From Paracoccaceae bacterium (GTDB lineage Bacteria; Pseudomonadota; Alphaproteobacteria; Rhodobacterales; Rhodobacteraceae), in assembly GCA_019429405.1 (NCBI GenBank), contig JAHYIZ010000010.1:1-64000 (forward strand): a stretch of 64,000 bases of DNA, written 5' to 3'. This document shows, piece after piece, positions 55,713 through 64,000 of this stretch. The stretch's first letter is position 1, and each line of letters begins with the position of its first letter. The notes below the pieces were generated by a model. It was not told the origin of the DNA. It did not search any database and saw nothing but the letters and a program-made list of their open reading frames with translations. The position numbers and the translations under genes are program-made.

Positions 55713-56723
55713 GTGCCCGCCCCCAGCATCGCCCCCCTTCGCGGACAGGCCGCACATGTGTTCGCGGCCGAGGCGATTCGCGTTACCAGCGGTGCCAACC
55801 ATGGCGACCCGCTCGATCTGCCCGAGGCATGCCAGCCGGGGGATATCTATCAACTCGACCGTGCGGCGGCACCGATGCGCCTCGTTCTGGCCAATGGCGC
55901 GGGCGACGCCGGGCAGTGCGTCGCCGCAGGTTCGCAAATTGGCACGCCGGGCGACGCAGTCGGGCTTGTGGCGCGCCATGTGCTGATGGCACCCGATGGC
56001 GATACCGTGGACATCTTGCTGATCGCGCATGGGGGCAGCGGGCGGTACTTTGCCCTGCCCTTGTCGCCGATCGCGCCGCGCACTGAATATACCCTGCTCG
56101 AATCGCACGATGACCCCGGCACCGCGCGGCTTTCGGACCTGATCTGCGTGGCCTTCTGCACCGGCACGATGATCACGCTTGCAGGCGGGGCGCAGCGCGC
56201 AATCGAGGCGTTGCAGCCCGGCGACCGCGTGCTGACCCGCGATTCCGGGCCGCAGCCGCTGCGCTTTGTCGGCAAGGCCAGTGTTCGCGCGCTTGGCAGC
56301 TTTGCCCCGGTGGTGATTTCGGCGGGCACACTTGGAAACGAGGGCGATCTGGTGGTCAGCCCGCATCACCGGGTGTTTCTCTATCAGCGCGGCGCGCAGC
56401 GGCTGGGCGACACCGCCGAATTGCTGGTGCAGGCCAAGCACCTCGTCGATAGCGAAAGCGTATGGCGGCGCGAGGGTGGCTATGTCGATTACTACAGCCT
56501 CGTTTTCGACCGCCACGAAATCATCTATGCCGAGGGCATTCCCTGCGAAAGTCTGCAAGTCAGCGAAGCGACGATGCAGATGATGCCCGAGGCCATGGCC
56601 CAAAGCCTGCGCGCCCAGTTCCCAGGGCTTGCCCACCGCCCGCATTTCGGCACCGAAGCCGGGCGGGCAGAGCTGGACGCGGCGGCGCGCGCGGCGCTGT
56701 TCAAGAAGCGCGGCAAGGACTAG
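55713..56723 (+). CDS. Hint-domain (intein/hedgehog-like) protein, copy 2
   Basis: A 336-residue protein with the same layout as the gene at 21695: an N-terminal beta-rich region of about 140 residues, then a Hint domain starting at CTGTMITLAGG (nucleophilic Cys), with LQPGDRVLTRDSG and LVVSPHHRVFLY. A basic tail follows. The start is a GTG at 55713 with GAGGT upstream; the frame is open to 55662. It is divergent from the SDR. Function unknown; secretion or self-processing is a family-level suggestion. Confidence 0.78.
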   Translation: MPAPSIAPLRGQAAHVFAAEAIRVTSGANHGDPLDLPEACQPGDIYQLDRAAAPMRLVLANGAGDAGQCVAAGSQIGTPGDAVGLVARHVLMAPDGDTVDILLIAHGGSGRYFALPLSPIAPRTEYTLLESHDDPGTARLSDLICVAFCTGTMITLAGGAQRAIEALQPGDRVLTRDSGPQPLRFVGKASVRALGSFAPVVISAGTLGNEGDLVVSPHHRVFLYQRGAQRLGDTAELLVQAKHLVDSESVWRREGGYVDYYSLVFDRHEIIYAEGIPCESLQVSEATMQMMPEAMAQSLRAQFPGLAHRPHFGTEAGRAELDAAARAALFKKRGKD

Positions 56724-56821
56724 GGCCGTTCGGGCAAGCGCGCATGGCGGGCGGCGCGGCAACTTTCATCCTGCTTCGGAGCGGAGTAAAATAACCGGGG
56801 CGGTTTTGAAAAAGGCCCGCG

Positions 56822-57832
<1,011 letters not shown>

Positions 57833-57880
57833 GTGGCCCCGCGCTTGCACGGCGCCACGCCAGCCGCTACACCGCGCGCC

Positions 57881-59476
57881 ATGAACACACCCGCCCCCCT
57901 CCCGCCCGAAATCGCTCGCCGAAGGACCTTCGCGATCATCTCGCACCCCGACGCGGGCAAGACCACGCTGACCGAAAAGTTCCTGCTGTTTGGCGGCGCG
58001 ATTCAGATGGCCGGGCAGGTGCGCGCCAAGGGCGAGGCGCGGCGCACCCGGTCGGACTTCATGAAGATGGAGCAAGAGCGCGGCATCTCGGTTTCAGCCT
58101 CGGCGATGAGCTTCGATTTCGGCCGCTTTCGCTTCAACCTTGTCGATACCCCCGGCCACTCGGACTTTTCCGAAGACACCTACCGCACGCTGACCGCCGT
58201 CGATGCCGCGATCATGGTGATCGATGGCGCCAAGGGCGTCGAAAGCCAGACCCGAAAACTGTTCGAGGTCTGCCGCTTGCGCGATCTGCCGATCTTGACC
58301 TTTTGCAACAAGATGGACCGCGAAAGCCGCGATACCTTCGACATCATTGATGAAATCCAGCAAAACCTTGCCATCGACGTGGCGCCTGCAAGCTGGCCGA
58401 TCGGCATGGGGCGCGACTTCATCGGCTGTTATGACATCGTGCACGACCGGCTGGAGCTGATGGACCGCGCCGACCGCAACCGGGTGGCCGAGAGCCTCAA
58501 GATCGACGGGCTTTCCGACCCGAAACTGGCCGAACATGTGCCCGCCGATCTGCTGGCGCAACTGCGCGACGAGTTGGAGGTGGCGCGCGACCTGCTGCCC
58601 GCCTTCAACCGCCAGAGCTTTCTTGAGGGCCACATGACGCCGATCTGGTTTGGCTCGGCGATCAATTCGTTTGGGGTGCGCGAACTGATGCAGGGCATCG
58701 CCGAGTTTGGCCCCGAACCACAGCCGCAAAAGGCCGCCAGCCGCGCCGTGGCACCCGAAGAAACGCCGGTCACCGGCTTTGTGTTCAAGGTGCAGGCCAA
58801 CATGGACCCCAAGCACCGCGACCGCGTGGCCTTCGTGCGCCTCGCCTCGGGGCATTTCACCCGCGGCATGAAACTGCTGCATGTGCGATCAAAAAAGCCG
58901 ATGGCCGTTTCCAACCCGGTGCTGTTTCTGGCCGCCGACCGCGAATTGGCAGAAGAGGCCTGGGCGGGCGACATCATCGGCATTCCGAACCACGGCCAGT
59001 TGCGCATCGGCGACGCGCTGACCGAGGGCGAGGCGCTGCGTTTCACCGGCATCCCCTCATTCGCGCCCGAATTGCTGCAAGGGGTGCGCGCGATGGACCC
59101 GATGAAGGCCAAGCACCTCGACAAGGCCCTGATGCAATTCGCCGAAGAGGGTGCGGCAAAGGTGTTCAAGCCGATGCTTGGGTCTGGCTTCATCGTCGGC
59201 GTGGTGGGCGCCCTGCAATTTGAGGTGCTGGCCAGCCGGATCGAGCAGGAATACGGGCTGCCAGTGCGGTTTGAGCCCTCGCACTTCACCTCGGCCCGCT
59301 GGGTGACCGGCCCGAAAGCCGAGGTCGAGCGCTTTGTGAGCATCAACAAGGGCCATATCGCGCAGGACAGCGACGGCGACCTCGTGTTCCTCACGCGGTT
59401 GCAATGGGACATCGACCGCATCGGGCGGGATTTCCCGGAGTTGAAGCTGACGGCGACGAAAGAGATGATGGTGTGA
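57881..59476 (+). CDS. prfC: peptide chain release factor 3
   Basis: A 531-residue GTPase that recycles RF1/RF2 after peptide release. The P-loop SHPDAGKTT is at residues 21-29, DTPGHSDF and NKMDRE follow; domains II and III with the C-terminal SARWVTGP segment are complete. Length is usual for the family. ATG at 57881 (MNTPAPLPP) was chosen; the frame is open 16 codons upstream. Confidence 0.96.
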   Translation: MNTPAPLPPEIARRRTFAIISHPDAGKTTLTEKFLLFGGAIQMAGQVRAKGEARRTRSDFMKMEQERGISVSASAMSFDFGRFRFNLVDTPGHSDFSEDTYRTLTAVDAAIMVIDGAKGVESQTRKLFEVCRLRDLPILTFCNKMDRESRDTFDIIDEIQQNLAIDVAPASWPIGMGRDFIGCYDIVHDRLELMDRADRNRVAESLKIDGLSDPKLAEHVPADLLAQLRDELEVARDLLPAFNRQSFLEGHMTPIWFGSAINSFGVRELMQGIAEFGPEPQPQKAASRAVAPEETPVTGFVFKVQANMDPKHRDRVAFVRLASGHFTRGMKLLHVRSKKPMAVSNPVLFLAADRELAEEAWAGDIIGIPNHGQLRIGDALTEGEALRFTGIPSFAPELLQGVRAMDPMKAKHLDKALMQFAEEGAAKVFKPMLGSGFIVGVVGALQFEVLASRIEQEYGLPVRFEPSHFTSARWVTGPKAEVERFVSINKGHIAQDSDGDLVFLTRLQWDIDRIGRDFPELKLTATKEMMV

Positions 59477-59541
59477 TGGGGGTAAACCAAGACGAGGAAA
59501 ATCGCTGTGGAAAAACACACTCTCGCGCTCGGCACGGGCTG

Positions 59542-60171
59542 TTAAGTCGGATTCCTCCATTGTTTTTCTTTCCAGCGATAGCTCGCCGTTAACCCAGTCA
59601 ATACTACATACCAAATTGCACTATTAAGTTTATCAAGTTCTCGAAATGATATTCTACGAGAATGCACGCCATCGCGATATTTCATAACTTGGCCTTGCGC
59701 AATGTAAGTTCCGTGGCCAATGGCATTTCGAAGGTGCCGGACTTCATTGTTTCTAAGCAGCTTCATGATTGCGCTGAAATGCTCGCTCGGATTTCGCTTC
59801 GATATTGCACTCAATGCAACCACGAATTCGTCAGTTCTTCCCAATACAACAGAGACATATGTTCGAAAAACAACGGCGTTGGACGTCAGACTATCAGCTT
59901 GGAGAAAGAAGAATACATCTTTTGGAATGTCTGGTGGAGGGGGACGCAAGATATCCATGATTCCTGGATTTTTCGCAAGTTCGTCAAAAATCGCTGAAAA
60001 GCTCCATGCAACGCTTGCTTGCCCAAGGCTCTTGTTTAGGGGACCCAATTCCCGTCCATCTTCCAATAACGCATTTGAAAAACTTCCGTCCGATGAACAC
60101 GCACTCCAAGCATCAAGTGATTTCTGGATGCTTGGGTGAATTTCAATGGGCTGCAAACGCTCGCCGCTCAT
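59542..60171 (-). CDS. orphan protein with HEPN-like RNxxxH motif
   Basis: I do not recognise this 209-residue protein. Its C-terminal part contains R148-N-A-I-G-H153, the Rx4H pattern with a polar residue after the arginine that marks HEPN-type RNA-processing or toxin domains, in a helical, charged context (LLRNNEVRHLRNAIGHG). The N-terminal half is helix-rich and shows no other motif. The DNA is markedly richer in A+T than its neighbours (codons such as AAT, TTT and ATA are frequent), suggesting recent transfer. It begins five bases after the dgt stop, with GGGGGA before the ATG, so it is read through from dgt. Confidence 0.6.
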   Translation of the reverse strand: MSGERLQPIEIHPSIQKSLDAWSACSSDGSFSNALLEDGRELGPLNKSLGQASVAWSFSAIFDELAKNPGIMDILRPPPPDIPKDVFFFLQADSLTSNAVVFRTYVSVVLGRTDEFVVALSAISKRNPSEHFSAIMKLLRNNEVRHLRNAIGHGTYIAQGQVMKYRDGVHSRRISFRELDKLNSAIWYVVLTGLTASYRWKEKQWRNPT

Positions 60172-60176
60172 TCCCC

Positions 60177-61346
60177 CTACCCCATCAGCCTGCCAAATTC
60201 CTGAATCGCGAACCGGTCCGTCATCCCCGCCACGTAATCGAGCACCACGCGCGCCAGTGCCACCTCGTCGCCCGCCTGCGCCACATCGCCCTGCCAATCT
60301 TCGGGCAGCAGGCCGGGGTGCGCTAGAAACAGCGGGAAGAGCGCGTTGATCATGCCGGTCACGCGCTGGCGCTCGGCCACCACCGAGGGCGCGCGATACA
60401 TGCGGGTGAACAGGAACCCCTTGATCGCCTTGAGGTTCTGATAAAGCGGCTTGGAAAAGCGAATGATCGGCCCTTCCATCGCGCGGATATCATCAACCGA
60501 GCGCGGCCCGAGTGCCGCCAGCCTGTTCTGCGCCACGGCGATCACGTCTTCGACCATCACCCCGAACACGCGCCTGAGCGCCTCATGCCGCCGCCGCGTG
60601 GCGTCCAGCCCGGGATAAAGCCGGTCCACCTCGGCGAAGGCCGGGCCGACCAGCGGCAGGTCCATCAGGTCGGCCTCGGTAAACAGCCCCGCCCGCAGGC
60701 CATCATGCAGGTCGTGGTGGTTGTAGGCCACATCGTCGGCCACCGCCGCCACCTGCGCCTCGGCGCTGGCGTTGGTGGCCAATTCCAGGTCCCATTCGGC
60801 ATCGAAGGCGGCCAGCGCATAGGGCAGGCTGGTGCGGTCAGGCACCGCATGGGCGCCCGCCCCCCCGATCACCGGGCCATTGTGCTTGGCGATGCCTTCA
60901 AGCGTTTCCCATGTCAGGTTCAGCCCGTCAAAGCCCGCATAGTGCCGCTCCAGCCGGGTGACGATGCGGATCGCTTGCGCGTTGTGGTCGAACCCGCCGT
61001 AGGGCGCCATCAGCAGCGCCAGCGCATCTTCGCCGGTATGGCCGAAGGGCGGGTGGCCAAGGTCATGCGCCAGCGCCACCGCCTCGGCCAGATCGGTGTT
61101 CAACCCCAGCACCCCGGCAATCGTGCGCGCCACCTGCGCCACCTCGATCGTGTGGGTCAACCGCGTGCGGTAATAATCACCCTCATGCTCGACAAACACC
61201 TGCGTCTTGTGTTTCAGCCGCCGGAAGGCGGAGGAATGGATGATGCGGTCGCGGTCGCGCTGAAACGGGCTGCGGAAGGTCGAGATGCTTTCAGCGTGAA
61301 GCCGCCCCCGGCTGGTTGCCGGATCGCAGGCATAAGGTTGCAACAT
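60177..61346 (-). CDS. dgt: dGTP triphosphohydrolase
   Basis: A 389-residue HD-domain dNTP triphosphohydrolase. The metal ligands H65 (TRLTHTIE), H94-D95 (ALAHDLGHPPFGH) and a later aspartate (AVADDVAYNHHD) are in place, with the family start RDRDRIIHSSAFRRLKHKTQ. It controls dNTP pools. ATG at 61346 (MLQPYACDP) was chosen; the longer frame upstream lies in the promoter of erpA. The orphan gene at 59542 follows it. Confidence 0.92.
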   Translation of the reverse strand: MLQPYACDPATSRGRLHAESISTFRSPFQRDRDRIIHSSAFRRLKHKTQVFVEHEGDYYRTRLTHTIEVAQVARTIAGVLGLNTDLAEAVALAHDLGHPPFGHTGEDALALLMAPYGGFDHNAQAIRIVTRLERHYAGFDGLNLTWETLEGIAKHNGPVIGGAGAHAVPDRTSLPYALAAFDAEWDLELATNASAEAQVAAVADDVAYNHHDLHDGLRAGLFTEADLMDLPLVGPAFAEVDRLYPGLDATRRRHEALRRVFGVMVEDVIAVAQNRLAALGPRSVDDIRAMEGPIIRFSKPLYQNLKAIKGFLFTRMYRAPSVVAERQRVTGMINALFPLFLAHPGLLPEDWQGDVAQAGDEVALARVVLDYVAGMTDRFAIQEFGRLMG

Positions 61347-61359
61347 CGTCCCCTCCGGC

Positions 61360-61388
61360 TTGTTCCGGCTTCTGTTGCCTCTTATATC
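61360..61388 (+). promoter_or_regulatory. sigma70-type promoter of erpA
   Basis: TTGTTC at 61360-61365, 17 bases, TATATC at 61383-61388 on the plus strand, in the 72-base gap between the divergent dgt and erpA genes. Predicted start near 61395, 24 bases before the ATG. Confidence 0.5.
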
Positions 61389-61418
61389 GGGTACAGGCCC
61401 CAGCTTGGAAACCCCCTC

Positions 61419-61742
61419 ATGATCTTGCCGCCCAAAGTCACCCCCCGCGCCTTCGCCCGCCTTGCCGCGATCAATGCGGGCCGCGACGTGCGCCCGCTCA
61501 GGGTGGCAGTGGCGGGCGGCGGCTGTTCTGGCTTTCAATACGAGATTGATTTTGGCACCGCGCAGGCCGACGATCTGGTGCTGCAAGGCGAGGGCCAGAG
61601 CGTGCTGATCGACCCGGTTTCGCTGCCCTTTCTGGCCGGGGCCACGATCGATTACAGTGAGGAACTGATCGGCGCGCGCTTCGTGATCGAGAACCCGAAC
61701 GCGACCGCCTCGTGCGGCTGCGGCACCTCGTTCGCGCTTTAG
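61419..61742 (+). CDS. erpA: iron-sulfur cluster insertion protein ErpA (A-type carrier)
   Basis: A 107-residue A-type Fe-S carrier that delivers clusters to apoproteins. The three cluster cysteines are C36 (GGGCSGFQYE) and C99/C101 (SCGCGTSFAL). Length is exactly usual. Whether it is ErpA or IscA-like is decided only by overall similarity; ErpA is favoured by the isolated position next to dgt and xth, as in many Alphaproteobacteria. Confidence 0.92.
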   Translation: MILPPKVTPRAFARLAAINAGRDVRPLRVAVAGGGCSGFQYEIDFGTAQADDLVLQGEGQSVLIDPVSLPFLAGATIDYSEELIGARFVIENPNATASCGCGTSFAL

Positions 61743-61786
61743 CCGCCGCGCGTAACACGCGCGTTATAGCTTGCAACATTCTGTTT

Positions 61787-61815
61787 TTACTTACTATTTC
61801 AAATTCCGCTAATAC
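61787..61815 (+). promoter_or_regulatory. possible xth promoter
   Basis: TTACTT at 61787-61792, 17 bases, TAATAC at 61810-61815, in the AT-rich 159-base gap before xth. An alternative TTGCAA-17-CTATTT lies ten bases upstream. Confidence 0.4.
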
Positions 61816-61901
61816 TATGGCAAGGTTTGCGCGGCGCCAGCCAACAACCGCTACCCTTCGCGGCGATCCCGGCCTAATCTGGCCAGAAACCCGGAGTCGC
61901 C

Positions 61902-62681
61902 ATGAAGATCGCAACCTACAACATCAACGGTATCAAGGCCCGGCTCGAGGCGGTTACCGCGTGGTTGGCCGAGGCCCACCCCGAAGTGGCGCTGTTGCAG
62001 GAGATCAAGACCGTGGACGCGGGCTTTCCGCGCGAGGTGTTCGAAGATATGGGCTACCGCGTCGAAACCCACGGGCAAAAAAGCTTCAACGGAGTCGCGA
62101 TCCTGTCGCGGCTGCCGCTTGAAGACGTGGCGCGCGGCTTGCCGGGTGACACATCTGATGAACAGGCGCGCTGGATCGAAGCCACGGTGATCGGCCTGCG
62201 CGCCGTGCGGGTCGCAGCACTCTATACGCCAAACGGCAACCCCGCGCCGGGGCCGAAATATGACTACAAACTTGCCTGGATGGGCCGCGCCCGCGCCCGC
62301 GCCGCAGCCCTTCTGGCCAGCGAACAGCCCTTCGTGCTGGGCGGCGACTGGAACGTGATCCCGCAAGATGCCGATGCCGCCCGCCCCGATGCGTGGCGCG
62401 AAGATGCCCTTGCGCTGCCCGAAACCCGCGCCGCCTGGCGCCGCCTTCTCAACCTTGGCCTGACCGATGGCCTGCGCGCCCGCCACCCCGAGCCGGGGCT
62501 TTACAGCTATTGGGATTTTCAGCGCTGGGCCTGGGAAAAGAACGACGGCATCCTGATCGACCATCTCTTGCTGTCGCCGCAGGCCGCCGACCTGTTGACC
62601 GCGGCCGGGATCGACAAGGACCAGCGCGGGCGCACCCGCCCTTCCGATCACGTTCCGGTCTGGGTGGAACTGGACGCCTGA
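61902..62681 (+). CDS. xthA: exodeoxyribonuclease III
   Basis: A 259-residue AP endonuclease/3'-exonuclease. MKIATYNINGIKARL, LLQEIKTVDAGFP, LGGDWNVIPQDAD and the C-terminal RTRPSDHVPVWVEL contain the metal and catalytic residues (N, E, D, H). GGAG lies a few bases before the ATG. Confidence 0.95.
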   Translation: MKIATYNINGIKARLEAVTAWLAEAHPEVALLQEIKTVDAGFPREVFEDMGYRVETHGQKSFNGVAILSRLPLEDVARGLPGDTSDEQARWIEATVIGLRAVRVAALYTPNGNPAPGPKYDYKLAWMGRARARAAALLASEQPFVLGGDWNVIPQDADAARPDAWREDALALPETRAAWRRLLNLGLTDGLRARHPEPGLYSYWDFQRWAWEKNDGILIDHLLLSPQAADLLTAAGIDKDQRGRTRPSDHVPVWVELDA

Positions 62682-62700
62682 TAGCGGCCTTTCTGGCGCT

Positions 62701-62746
62701 TCTTCTTTGTACAAATACCCCCCCGCCGGAGGCGTATCCACGCCGG
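62701..62746 (-). repeat. dispersed GCCTCCGGCGGGG-TATTTG element, copy 5
   Basis: Minus-strand hairpin (GGCGT-loop-ACGCC within 62724-62745) followed by GCCTCCGGCGGGGGGGTATT and TGTACAAAGAAG. It lies between convergent xth and the FAD monooxygenase and could terminate the latter. Confidence 0.55.
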
Positions 62747-62760
62747 CCAGGCGCGCGCGC

Positions 62761-63924
62761 TCAGCCGCCCGCGCCCTCGGTCACATCTGCCCCGTGCACC
62801 CAGGCATAGCGGTTGAGAAGCGCGTTAGGCGAAAGCGCCGAAATCGCGCGCAGCCCGGCATGGGCCACGGCGCGGCGCGCGCCGCCAAGGTGGTAATTGC
62901 GCGCGTTGGCGTTGGCCGCCTCAACGATGCGCGTGCAGCGCGGCGCGCGCATGGCCTTGTATGACGCGAAGGCGGCGGCGGTGGTTTCGTGGCACGAAAG
63001 CCGCTCGGCCAGAACCCAGGCATCTTCCAGCGCCATCACCGCGCCCTGCGCAAGAAACGGCAGCGTCGGGTGCGCGGCGTCGCCCATTATGGCCGCGCCA
63101 TAGCCCTGCCAGCGCACCGCGACCGGGTGGCGAAAGAGACCCCAGAGCATCGGCGCATCGACGTGATCGAGCCAGCCTCTTACCTGCGGGCAAAACCCCG
63201 CAAAGCTTGCGCGCAGCGCCTCGGGGTCATCTTGCAGGGTCCAGCTTTCCTCGACCCAGCGCCGCCGCTCTTCCACCGCCACAATGTTGCGCAACCCGCC
63301 ACCAAGCGGGTAGCTGACAAGGTGGCGCCCCGGCCCCATGAACACCTGCGCCACCGGGGCGGCATCAGGTTCGGCCGCGATCACCGCGCGCCATGCCACC
63401 TGATGCGTGAAGAACGGCATCGCAGGCCCGTTGAGCGCCTCGCGCACTTTTGAATGCAAGCCGTCGGCGCCGATCAGAATCTCGGCTTCGACCTCGGCGC
63501 CCTGATGGGTGATGAAGCGCGGCGGGTGGGCGCCAAGCTGCACCCGGTCGATCTGCTGCAAGAAGCGAAACTGCACACCTGCCGCCCGCGCGCCCTCGGC
63601 CAGCAGCGCCACCAGCGCGCCGCGGTGCACAAAGCGGTATTCGCCGCGCGCCAGCGCCATGCGCGCCACCGCATCGCCGCTAGGCCCGTCGATCAGTTCC
63701 ACCGCCTCGCCGCGCGGCGCCACATCGGCCAGCGCATCGGCCAGCCCGAGCGCGCTGAGCACGCGCACGCCATTGGGCGAGATTTGCAGGCCCGCGCCAA
63801 CCTCGCGAATCGCGTCTGCTTGTTCGTAGACCGTGACCTGCGCGCCGCGCAACGCCAGCGCGCGGGCCACCGCAAGCCCGGCAATACCCGCCCCCAGCAC
63901 GGTCACCTTACGCCCGACCAGCAT
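62761..63924 (-). CDS. FAD-dependent aromatic monooxygenase (salicylate-hydroxylase-like)
   Basis: A 387-residue class A flavin monooxygenase. The N-terminal VTVLGAGIAGLAVARALALRG is the FAD-binding Rossmann motif, VGAGLQISPNGVRVLSALG the second block, LIGADGLHSKVREAL the DG motif, and IMGDAAHPTLPFLAQGAVMA the third. Members hydroxylate phenolic acids using NAD(P)H, but the substrate cannot be told. Sits alone at the right end; upstream lies the end of another gene. Confidence 0.85.
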   Translation of the reverse strand: MLVGRKVTVLGAGIAGLAVARALALRGAQVTVYEQADAIREVGAGLQISPNGVRVLSALGLADALADVAPRGEAVELIDGPSGDAVARMALARGEYRFVHRGALVALLAEGARAAGVQFRFLQQIDRVQLGAHPPRFITHQGAEVEAEILIGADGLHSKVREALNGPAMPFFTHQVAWRAVIAAEPDAAPVAQVFMGPGRHLVSYPLGGGLRNIVAVEERRRWVEESWTLQDDPEALRASFAGFCPQVRGWLDHVDAPMLWGLFRHPVAVRWQGYGAAIMGDAAHPTLPFLAQGAVMALEDAWVLAERLSCHETTAAAFASYKAMRAPRCTRIVEAANANARNYHLGGARRAVAHAGLRAISALSPNALLNRYAWVHGADVTEGAGG

Positions 63925-63956
63925 CGGCCGCTCTCCTGCATCACGCCACCGGGCAG

Positions 63957-63973
63957 CCCCGGCGACGCCGGGG
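63957..63973 (-). terminator. hairpin terminator of the gene at the right edge
   Basis: CCCCGGC-GAC-GCCGGGG, a 7-bp stem with a 3-base loop, directly abutting the stop codon at 63974-63976. There is no T-run after it. Confidence 0.45.
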
Positions 63974-64000
63974 TCAGTCGTCGCGGTGGACCCGTTCGCG
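63974..64000 (-). CDS. C-terminus of an unidentified gene (partial)
   Basis: Nine minus-strand codons (RERVHRDD and stop) end at 63974, just upstream of the FAD monooxygenase. The rest lies outside the window and the residues do not identify the product. Supported mainly by the adjacent hairpin and the codon bias. Confidence 0.35.
   Translation of the reverse strand, partial: RERVHRDD

Noticed and set aside
60585-61418. Upstream extension of the erpA reading frame
   Set aside because: It runs antisense through dgt and the promoter; the conserved A-type carrier begins only at 61419.

Overview
The window is GC-rich alphaproteobacterial chromosome and reads as Rhodobacterales (Rhodobacter/Paracoccus-like). 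The family-level signs are an rpoE-chrR pair next to a lipid-modifying operon, the hisC-tyrA pair, rpsD with a GTG start, DUF2484 proteins inside the murein cluster, a GapR/DUF2312 protein, and a DUF1127 gene followed by hairpins with CCTCCTCCC loops. Genes are dense, often overlap by ATGA, and most use strongly GC-biased third positions.

Layout. 1-560: the remnant of a sulfide:quinone oxidoreductase-like gene whose 5' part is replaced by foreign sequence, probably an insertion-element end. 595-5916: chrR and rpoE (minus) diverge from a four-gene operon (flavin oxidoreductase, DUF1365, cyclopropane-synthase-like methyltransferase, SDR); both sides carry TGATCC-N18 promoter-like sites. 5989-7816: small secreted protein, cytochrome c, DUF1684. 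7826-9645: tRNA-Thr and an iron-type ABC permease. 9729-16277: an unknown sulfotransferase-like protein, GapR, an ExbB/OmpA-type proton-channel pair with a 28-residue repeat, ChaC, DUF2125. 16265-21411: extensin-like protein, tyrA, hisC, homospermidine synthase, rpsD. 21695-27521: Hint protein, LpxR-like protein, recN, bamD, lpxC. 27758-47757: an almost complete division and cell-wall (dcw) cluster, all minus strand, in the order mraZ-rsmH-ftsL-ftsI-murE-murF-mraY-murD-(GFA)-ftsW-murG-murC-(DUF2484 x2)-murB-ddl-ftsQ-ftsA-ftsZ, followed by lpxC-bamD-recN. 48353-51124: mrp, then the DUF1127/RNA locus, then rlmJ. 51176-64000: uvrD/pcrA, an iron-type ABC ATPase, SDR, a second Hint protein, a terpenoid-cyclase-like protein, prfC, a low-GC HEPN-like orphan, dgt, erpA, xth and a FAD monooxygenase.

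The most notable object is 49578-50273: an RpoH-like promoter, a DUF1127 gene and eight consecutive hairpins that each present a CCTCCTCCC-type (anti-Shine-Dalgarno-like) loop. This matches the CcsR/'cuckoo' stress-RNA locus of Rhodobacter sphaeroides, where I recall four copies. With rpoE-chrR in the same window, two arms of the photooxidative-stress response are present within 50 kb. Coordinates and motifs were read by eye; promoter and RNA-structure calls are predictions.
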